Shown here in pieces: positions 56,536-64,000 of a DNA stretch of 64,000 nt. Origin of the DNA: Fistulifera solaris (lineage: Eukaryota > Bacillariophyta > Bacillariophyceae > Naviculales > Stauroneidaceae); NCBI GenBank assembly GCA_030295235.1, contig AP026164.1, forward strand, positions 1,798,001-1,862,000, written 5' to 3'. The first letter of the stretch is position 1, and each line of letters starts with the position of its first letter. Position numbers and translations under genes: made by a program. Below the pieces are notes generated by a model, which worked only from the letters and a program-made list of their open reading frames with translations, had not been told where the DNA came from and searched no databases.

Positions 56536-57399
56536 TCAATGGATCCAAAAAGAGTGTAGCCAGTCAAATGGAACCTTTTCTCGCACATAATCGTTCAATG
56601 TGCCAAAAAATGACATGACATGTGACAGTGAAACGCTTACGTACTCCTTGTAACAATTGTGCTTTGAATCGCGAAGACGTTCATTCGCATTTAAGAGATC
56701 GTATCTGGTGATGAGTAGCTCAGCTTTCCTTTGCTCGAGTTGAGTCTCTTTTTCGGTAATATGATTTTCAAGCTGTGCCTTTGTCAAAGCTAGATCCCAG
56801 TTGCGCTGTTCCTGCCAGCGAAATTTTCTATTGTATGCGGCCTCAATTTCACGGCGTGATTCTTCCACAAATATTTTGGACGCCTCCTTTTCTTCAATTA
56901 ATTTACGTTCCAGCAAAAGAATTTTTTCATCCAAAGCATCCTTTGCTTGCCCGACATGGGAAACTTCAGTCTGCGCATTCTTCATCTCTTCCCGCAACGC
57001 CTCCATCTCGGTCTGTGATTCAAGCCACTTCGCGTGAGTAGCCTCAAGAAGTGCCTGAGTTTCAGAATATAAACGTTGTACGCGGATTAGCTCACTTGCT
57101 GTCTTTAGATTTTCGGTGCATATGGTTTCATCTTCGCTGTTAACCGGAGCCTGTTCGAGGATAGTGGTCTCCAATGATGCTACCAATGACTGGCAATCGG
57201 AGAGCTCGTCCTTTATTTTTTGGTGGAAATCATGCATTGTGTCATTCTTATCCGCGGAAAGCTCATCCGTTTCCGTGCGTTGTGGTCTATCCTTGAAGTA
57301 GCTTTCGTAAGGAGGCATGAACGCCCGTGCTAATGAGGAGAAAAGAAGGAGCAAGACTATTGATGCGGTTTGATGCCGGGAAATAAAAGAAGCAGTCAT
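56536..57399 (-). CDS. Plastid-targeted coiled-coil protein
   Basis: ATG 57399. Signal peptide MTASFISRHQTASIVLLLLF then SSLARA|FMPPYES, the classic diatom plastid cleavage (A|F). The rest is a long coiled coil: FHQKIKDELSDCQSLVASLE, ETQALLEATHAKWLESQTEM, DALDEKILLLERKLIEEKEA, KAQLENHITEKETQLEQRKA, about residues 50-240. The displayed frame ends at 56536, but GTAAGC near 56641 (after NCYKEY) is a possible donor that would replace the tail by a C-terminal membrane segment at 56354-56209. Structural or tethering role in the plastid is inference. No family recognised. Confidence 0.6.
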   Translation of the reverse strand: MTASFISRHQTASIVLLLLFSSLARAFMPPYESYFKDRPQRTETDELSADKNDTMHDFHQKIKDELSDCQSLVASLETTILEQAPVNSEDETICTENLKTASELIRVQRLYSETQALLEATHAKWLESQTEMEALREEMKNAQTEVSHVGQAKDALDEKILLLERKLIEEKEASKIFVEESRREIEAAYNRKFRWQEQRNWDLALTKAQLENHITEKETQLEQRKAELLITRYDLLNANERLRDSKHNCYKEYVSVSLSHVMSFFGTLNDYVREKVPFDWLHSFWIH

Positions 57400-57587
57400 G
57401 ATTTGTTACGCGTCGAAGAACCGGTACGAACAAATCACAGAATGATTAGTTGATTGTGGTACGTCTCTCTGGGTGAAGAGCAATACGTATAATGCTTTAG
57501 ATTAAATTACCAGGTATGATTGTCAAAAGTCGACTTCATCGTTAGCTTCCCATTAGAAAACAGAAAAGAGAAAAAAGCGAAGAGATT

Positions 57588-57707
57588 TGTTAAAATACTA
57601 ACGTACTGTGGAATCGAACCACAGAGCCATCCCAATCACGTCGTATTTCTACCCCGATCCATGATATATAAGCCACTCTGACTGACGTACAGACCCTCAA
57701 TCTGACA
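57588..57707. repeat. 120-bp direct repeat, copy 1, tRNA-like
   Basis: Identical to 57862-57981 as far as I can read. On the minus strand it contains a T-arm with B box (TGTGG-TTCGATT-CCACA) and an A-box-like CAGTCAGAGTGG about 60 bases upstream. The acceptor strands do not pair, so I do not call a tRNA. Confidence 0.7.
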
Positions 57708-57861
57708 TCCTCCCTGGCCTTATACTATCATGATCCGTACTGTTTATGCCCTTCAGCCTCCTCACTTGAGACCGCTTCCAGCCCTGCTCTTTTATCCTCC
57801 CGGCTTCTCAGGAGTCGGCAACAAACGCACCACGCGCGGGTTCGAACCCTGCACGTTACCA

Positions 57862-57981
57862 TGTTAAAATACTAACGTACTGTGGAATCGAACCACAGAG
57901 CCATCCCAATCACGTCGTATTTCTACCCCGATCCATGATATATAAGCCACTCTGACTGACGTACAGACCCTCAATCTGACA
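57862..57981. repeat. 120-bp direct repeat, copy 2, tRNA-like
   Basis: Second perfect copy, 154 bp after the first. Between the copies, on the plus strand, GCGGG-TTCGAAC-CCTGC near 57835-57852 is another T-arm-like hairpin without a matching acceptor 5' strand. Just after copy 2 lies the inverted repeat ACCACGT-CC-ACGTGGT (57989-58004). Confidence 0.7.
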
Positions 57982-58239
57982 GAGATTCACCACGTCCACG
58001 TGGTAAGGTTAAGGCTATCAACTATCAATGTGCTTTCACCGTTCACTGTTCTCGGTTCATGGATGAAATCTATTTTTTAGAAAACCTGGTCGCATACGCA
58101 AAGCTCGAAAGACTTCACCCTTATTAAGGGTTTTGTCGAGGGACATTTGATATGAAGAGGGATCCACGTTCCAATAGAACGATACCCTAATGAGTGACTA
58201 AGAGCATAGTCACGCAAAAATTCGTCTATAGGTGAACAG

Positions 58240-59383
58240 CTATAAAACAATTTGGGTCCAGCAGTTGGAGCGGCCAATTCGCTTGTAGACAAGTGTTTTA
58301 TCACATCGATCGCCAAATATTTTGCAGTATGGAACGTCGCGTATCAGCTTAAGAGTTGCGCGAAGAGAATCGCAAAAGCTGTCTTCTTCGCAATCCGGTG
58401 ATGTACTCGTATACTGTAGCAGAAGGTCGTCGGGCATCTTCAAAAATGACTCCATTCCTCGAAATGGACTGTAGGCGAAGGGTTCGATGATGGTGTAGCA
58501 CGACTTTTCGCAATGAATTTGATTTAAACGAGGAGCAGCGGTGTTTCGTGTAAACAACCGCGCCGATCGAAGCACAGGCAGAGGGCCCGAAACGTCTTCG
58601 TCGCATCGAGCCAAGAAGGCATCACCCGATACTAGGTCAATAGCAAGTCCCCTACCTACTGGTGAGCCATTCCCCGAGTCGTTTAAACAGGAAATGGAGC
58701 AGGTTTTGAAGGCGAGACAGAGACTCTCTCGTTCCTCGTCCGCGATATCAGCCAGTAAGTGAATCATCCAGTTCGAGATGTTCTGAGAAGTCCCGTCTAT
58801 GTCATTAAAGCCACCCATTACGTGAACGGATATTGCAACCTTCTTCTCTCCCCCTCCAGTGGTGGTTGCGATGACGGACGACCATAGAGCGAATGCATTT
58901 CTCGTAGCTCGTTGAGTCAATGTGACTAAGACTTACAAGAGGGGCATTGTCGTCGGAGCAACTGCGCAGTGCTAGAATATGACATGTTGTTGCCTTGTCA
59001 CTCATAATGACATCGCATTGAGCAGGAACGGCGTGTGCTACTTCACCTTGTCCTACGTATAGAATGCGTTCCCTGGAGAAGCGCGAAAAATGGGCAGGGT
59101 CTACAGAGAGGAATGCATCGCGTGCATCCAGAATTTGCGGCAGACATTGCAGACATTCATCTACATCTAAGCTTGAGCCTGATTTTGGCAAGTAAATTGG
59201 CACGTCTTGACCCTCAGAGGTATCATCTATGCATTCAGAATCTCCGGAAACACGAAGGTTGGTTTGTCGCAAACTTACTTCCTCGGATCGGTTGGCTTGG
59301 AGCGCTTCTAAGGACGACACGCGCTTTAAAGCACTTTCGAGGCTTACGAGCGTTCCTGTTGAATCCGAATTGGCAATAACCAT
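58240..59383 (-). CDS. NTAN1: Protein N-terminal asparagine amidohydrolase (NTAN1)
   Basis: Deamidates N-terminal Asn to Asp, feeding the Arg/N-degron pathway. ATG 59383. GEVAHAVPAQCDVIMSDKATTCHILALR matches the family's catalytic-Cys segment (ATTCHI). SLSHIDSTS (as in LTHCDGT), then AISVHVMGGFNDID, NISNWMIHLLADI, GLAIDLVSGDAFLA, IIEPFAYSPFRGMESFLKMP, LLLQYTSTSPDCEE, SLRATLKLIRDVPYCKIF and DKTLVYKRI. One run break (complement C run, about 58850-58854) between HHWRG and EKKVAISV. About 380 aa, longer than the animal protein mainly by an N-terminal extension. Divergent from the SPX-MFS gene. Confidence 0.87.
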
Positions 59384-60017
59384 GGTTGGTTCTCAAGAAA
59401 TGCTAGCGAATAAAGTCTTTTTCATTTTGTAATGACGGGAAAATCAGCGAATGCGTGGTACGATCAGAATTTAGAACTTTCTCCATCCTCCAGAACAACG
59501 GCATGAGCTTGAGAATCATTAAGATTCGTGGCCGTAGATCCAGTACCAAACATACGTGGTTAATGCAACGTCACGGCCATTTCTAACCGGAAGTTTCGTA
59601 CAAGTACCTGGTACGGTACCAGGGTATTCGTATTTTCGCATTTTGCTTTCGTATCCAAGGTTTTTACGGAGAAAGTGACAGACGATAACTGATTCTCTTC
59701 TGGCTCGGTGCGTTCCCGTGTGGGAGACACGGGAACGCACCTCTGCTTGGTACATTTCTCTACTGGGGCCTACGCGAAAGTACACAATTTCCCGCACCGT
59801 CCGTCCGTAAGCGGACTCAGGACTCGGGACTGAATCCTGGATCCTGGAACCAACAGACCGTACGCCGTACGTGCTCTTCGATCTCCGATCTCCCCCCCGC
59901 ATTTCTGCGTTTCACAACAAAGAACGATTGCTTCCGTTCATGTTATTCGTCCAAAGTTGTGGTTGACTGATCAAGCTACGTGCATCCGCTTTATCTTCTT
60001 CTCAATGATGCTACGAT
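59384..60017. promoter_or_regulatory. Divergent promoter region with strong hairpin and GTACC words
   Basis: 59602-59626 has ACCTGGTACGGTACCAGG, itself an inverted repeat. 59707-59741 is a 14-bp perfect inverted repeat. Near 59816-59850 GGACTC/GGATCC/GGACT words repeat. No gene. Confidence 0.45.
59707..59741. repeat. Perfect 14-bp inverted repeat, 7-nt loop
   Basis: GGTGCGTTCCCGTG - TGGGAGA - CACGGGAACGCACC. It is GC-rich and without mismatch. Confidence 0.85.
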
Positions 60018-63000
60018 ATGGTCGGGTTTGGATCATCGCTACGAATGGCCCGTCGTCCGGGATGGGAGGGTGCATATCTGGACTACGAAACATTAAAACT
60101 TCTCCTTTCTCAAATTGAATCCATTTACGAAGAAGAAGCCCAACGACCACGAGATGATGGTGTATTTTTGCGTGACGGCAGTCGGAAGGAACGAACCGAA
60201 AGAGATTTTCGTGTTGACCTTTTCCTTGAATCAGATTCAGATAACGCTTATCCGTCGGCGGATGAGGAGCGACCGGAGGGGTCTCGTCACTTGAAAGTAA
60301 TAGCTGAGCGACAGCCTGGTGCCTTTATCAGTACTCCCGGTCGTTCATTTGCAGTGACGTACTCGGATGACATAAATAGCTCGTCAGATGATGACGAACG
60401 GGTTCAAGACGCGGGCTGTGGAGGCGCTTTGGCTTCTTGGGTGATGAACACGAAGGCAGAGCGAATTACAAAAGAAGGTCAACCTCTAATGCAACGACAG
60501 AATCCCGGTAATGCAATTGCGTCTTCGTCTTATGATTCAGAAGACTACTACATCAGCAACCCCAAGCCATCAAATGGCGATGCTTTCATTCTCGAAGGAC
60601 GTGAAGAGGATAATCCTGAATCATCAATTTTAAGCGCACCTGTAAGGCGTGCACACATCGATGAGCGTAGTTCTCTTCTCGCAGCATCTTCGATAGCACA
60701 TTCGGGCAAAACTGCTTTTCCACCGGCCACTTTTTCTAGCGAAGAGAGCAATGATAGGTCTTTTTCTCCGGTACTCTCTCCCGTCCCCCTGTACTACACT
60801 ACGGGCCCAACAATAAATCCTCTCACGCCAAATGTTTCTCGTCAACTTGTTTCTCAGATGCCGAATAATAATCCTAACACCAATCGAAAACTTCAAGAAG
60901 AAAGAGAACGCGAACGTCGCGCTCGCCGCGAGCGGCGTAAGAGAACTCGCGAGGATAAAGTACCCAGGCGCCTTCGTCGAGCCCATGCAAAGGCACGCGC
61001 TATCACTGAACGATTCATCGGTCTTCTGTATGCTGAGTGTGAGAAAGTGGAACTTTTTGCTTTGGTATGTTGAGTTTTGTGAGTCATCGTTCGCTCGCGT
61101 GTCTTCTGACTTACAAATGATTCTGCTGCAGGCACGATTAGGGGAACTGGTCGAAACTGCAGGCAGTCTACGCTTCCCCGTCTTTTGATGACGAATATGG
61201 ATCTTTTCAGCATAACAGTGCAAATCATGGAGAAAACGTCCATTATCTTTCGGATCGAGGGTTGCACCCATCCGATTCGTCGTCATCAGGCGAAAGGCTT
61301 AATAGTGACGGACAAGGTATTTTTCCTTGGTCAGATAGCTCCGACGGAGACGCAGACAGTCATGGCACTGAACGTGCTGCATTACCGAGCACTTTTTCTG
61401 GTGACAGCGTGGGTCTTAAAGTTTCACCGCGGTCGCGATTGCCGACTGTTCCGGATATTTCACTTAGTTTGGTTGGTAAAAAAGTGGTCGAAAGCAGTGA
61501 TACCATTCGACAGCAGATCGCTCACTTCACAGCATTGAGACATAAAAGGCCAATATTTCAGCGAAATGAACTTGTTTTGGGGGAAGATATGCTTTTCTTA
61601 TCAGCCGGTGAAGAGGTAGATGGATATACCTCTGTCGGTGTCGAGCTTCTGCACGTCCTTCGCTTTATTTGTGTGAATCTTGTCGCTGTCAGGAAGATAT
61701 GTAGAAAGCACGACCGACTGCTACTTAACCGTATGCTCGGTGGTTATTACCAACGTCTTGGAGTCCGGTCGAATGTAGGGGGGCGACTGGACACATTAGG
61801 CGAATCAGTAAGTCGCGCCTCCCAGAAAAGTGAGAAAGTTCTTCTGGGTTTCTTTGGGAACACCTACAAACTTGTTGGAAAGCTCGACCATAGAATTCAA
61901 CACCTTGCGAACAGCCAGACTGTTAGAGTCATTTCATCTTGCTTATCGTCGGCCTTGTCTGAGTATGAGATATCAAGATCAAGAGCCGATGCGATGACTA
62001 AGTTAAATTCAGGGACTTTCACGTCTGTTACGCCGCTTAGGGCTGGCGGGGTGTCGATGGCGTCGTTGGTAAGAGAAAACCATTCGCTTAGGATAGAACT
62101 TGAGAAAACCGACGAAGCTTACACTAGTGATGCTCCTTCGACATCTTCGAGCATTGCGCTGACGCGATTAGAGTATACAGTTACAGCCATACACGCATTG
62201 CGAGAAGCCGCACGGGAGAAACACGGCTATTTTTCAAGCTATGTTTCTCGATCATGTGTGTCTTTCTGTGGCTACTATCCTCCCTGTGAAGGGCTAGATG
62301 GTTGTTCAAGAGAAACTTTGGATTTCTTGGTGGCTTACAATCCTGACTTAGCATTGCTACATAATGTAGATGTCTTGTTTGAGGGCTTGACGCGTGGTAA
62401 ATGGAGAGCGGTTCATTTGGAGGAGCTTTTCGCTAGTACGATTGTAGCTAGTTTGATCCCCGAACAAACTCCCTTGTCGACGGCGAAATCAATGATGGCT
62501 CAAGAATTCGATCGTGTAGCACGAGCGCTGGGATTGAAATCAGTTCTTTCTGATGAACCGTTCGAGAGTCCAAAGGGCCATGAAGTGAAAGTTCTTTCAC
62601 GGAGACATATAAGTTCGCTGCCTCGTGAGGTTTTTATCCTTAGTAGATGGGCGTCATTCCTCTATATGGTATGTGTCTGATGCGCCCTTGTATCCCGATT
62701 GGAACGATAAATTCTAATTCTTTTGCAGTTGAATTACTTCGTTGCTCATGCTACCTCGAATATATTTGTCATGTCTACTGGGTCCTCATCAGCGCTTGCG
62801 GCAACAATTATTGGAGTTCCAAACGTCGCGGCAATGCTTGTAACTTTTTTCCACTGTCTCATTTTATCTAATCAGCCAAATTCGCACCGTCAACACAACA
62901 ATGCCCGATTGCTAAGAGGTCTGTTTGCTTTGGCGAGTTTTTTTGCCATAATTGGCAATATTGTACATGCCCATGCCATCAATATTGGATCGATTCGCTT

Positions 63001-64000
63001 GGCCATATTAGGCCGCTTTGTCTTCGGTCTTTCTACTACTGAGATACTTCAGCGACAACTTCTGTTTACGAGTGGCCATCGCTTCATTGTCAGCGAATCG
63101 GCAAGCTTGGTTATTTCGAGAATCGCAGGTACAATATCGGGTCTCTTTTTGGGAGCATGCATTGAAGCATTACCACTCTTGGTGAACTCTCTTGATGTGC
63201 GGTTCCTTCGGGCGGGAAATTGGTTGCTGATCGTGACATGGCTACTCCTTCTTATTGCTGTTTGTATGAGGTTTCGGGAGTTGGAGTACGTCGCATTAAA
63301 GGCCGATAGTCACTGCCAAGGAGCGGTTGATGCGGCTGCTCAGAGAATCAATGATGGAAGCTCTAGCGAATCAGACTCTCCCAATCCTTCACGTATGTTA
63401 TATGGTGCTGAGAGAGCCGACCTGAATGATGATCTTCTAACAACATTGGTCAAGGCAAAGCACCCCAGTATTCCTAGCGGCCACGATAGTTACCAATCTA
63501 AACATAATCGATTACCAGGAACACCCAAAAAGAAACGATCCAAAAACTGGAGAAACTTTGTCGTACGGATCCGCAAGCTTCTTGATTTCCACATCGGCAT
63601 CCCTGTTTCACTCTTCGTTCTTTTTGTCGCATCTTTTGCGTGGAGGCCTTCTTCACCGGGACCCCCCTCGTTACGAACGAATACTTCGGCTGGGATGGTG
63701 CTCAAGCATCTAGCTTTCTCGGCTTTCTTTCTTGCACGACATTCCTTATTCACTGGATCTGTGAGCGCGTCTCTCGCGGCTATGAGGACAGAATTGTTAT
63801 TAAGGTAAGCATCCATCTTTCTTCATCGTTTGTTTACTGTTGAGTCCGACTCCTCACACATGGGTGCTTTCAGAATTCTATTGGACTAGTTGCGATTGGT
63901 TTATTTGTGACAATCAACTGGGTGTCAATCATTTACCTTGCAACGCGCTACTCAATATTACTGGAGGAGACGGAGCATGGCCACCCCCATGTGTACGACT
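60018..64000 (+). CDS. SPX-domain major facilitator (phosphate/vacuolar phosphate transporter), 3' end outside window
   Basis: ATG 60018. SPX helix 1: MVGFGSSLRMARRPGWEGAY LDYETLKLLL. After about 290 mostly disordered residues the SPX core resumes: RAKARAITERFIGLLYAECE, FALARLGELVETAGSLRFP. After a second insert come EEVDGYTSVGVELLHVLRFI and NLVAVRKICRKHDRLLLNRM (Lys cluster that binds inositol pyrophosphates). The MFS part follows: STGSSSALAATIIGVPNVAA, GNIVHAHAINIGSIRLAILG, RFVFGLSTTEILQRQ, EAFFTGTPLVTNEYFGWDGA and NSIGLVAIGLFVTINWVSII. Introns 61065-61131, 62669-62728, 63805-63873. Breaks: C run 61176-61179 (one extra) and T run 63634-63637 (one short). The gene continues past 64000. Likely Pi export/import at a vacuole under SPX control. 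Confidence 0.82.

Noticed and set aside
57835-57852. tRNA on the plus strand with T-arm GCGGG-TTCGAAC-CCTGC
   Set aside because: No upstream sequence pairs with the expected acceptor 3' strand, and no D- or anticodon-arm was found.
58077-58316. Minus-strand frame following NTAN1 as an alternative C-terminus
   Set aside because: The family end (DKTLVYKRI) lies in the frame that stops at 58240; the other frame has no family similarity.

Overview
This is nuclear DNA of a stramenopile, most likely a pennate diatom close to Phaeodactylum tricornutum (inference). The signs are: a fucoxanthin-chlorophyll (FCP) light-harvesting gene; several signal peptides ending in the diatom plastid cleavage motif (hydrophobic core, then A|F or A|Y); very short GT-AG introns (48-124 nt); about 35 densely packed genes on both strands; a retroelement reverse-transcriptase tail of the diatom type; and an isocitrate lyase and Tousled-like kinase of eukaryotic form. 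There are no operons, phage, IS or CRISPR features.

Layout. 0-3.7 kb: two tandem membrane-anchored nitrilase-fold-like genes. 3.7-5.2 kb: hemerythrin-like HHE protein with a 5'-truncated LINE-like tail and poly(A) at its 5' side. 5.5-9.8 kb: an unknown protein, a doubtful small gene, an F-box protein and a decayed PQQ-repeat fragment. 10.1-15.2 kb: CNDP-type M20 dipeptidase, a polytopic membrane protein, and a RING/TRAF-zinc/TPR/J-domain protein. 17.2-21.4 kb: Tousled-like kinase and eIF4A-III, divergent. 21.7-27.3 kb: plastid membrane protein, AAAP amino-acid permease, Cys-rich protein, FCP lacking its targeting exon. 28-36.3 kb: decayed LRR-family gene, Snf7/CHMP4, PP2C, GNAT, type-I membrane protein, LSm4. 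36.9-44.2 kb: EDR2-C protein, tRNA-Gly array, isocitrate lyase, poly(A) polymerase, small coiled-coil protein. 45.3-54 kb: plastid-type insulysin, ClpP, KTI12, CK1-like kinase. 54-64 kb: a Nudix-aldo/keto reductase fusion, a plastid coiled-coil protein, a 120-bp direct repeat, NTAN1, and an SPX-MFS phosphate transporter running off the end.

Reading caution. About half the genes carry one or two single-base frame breaks, mostly in runs of 3-6 identical bases and mostly a missing base. The protein family resumes exactly in the next frame. I read most of these as consensus errors of a long-read assembly rather than pseudogenes, and give gene spans across them. Genes without a break (eIF4A-III, poly(A) polymerase, LSm4, EDR2-C, F-box) support otherwise normal coding.

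Together the genes are housekeeping (RNA processing, protein turnover, ESCRT, phosphate handling, glyoxylate cycle) plus plastid functions. The less ordinary items are the Nudix-AKR fusion, the RING-TPR-J protein, two dispersed intergenic DNA motifs, and the tRNA-like repeats.
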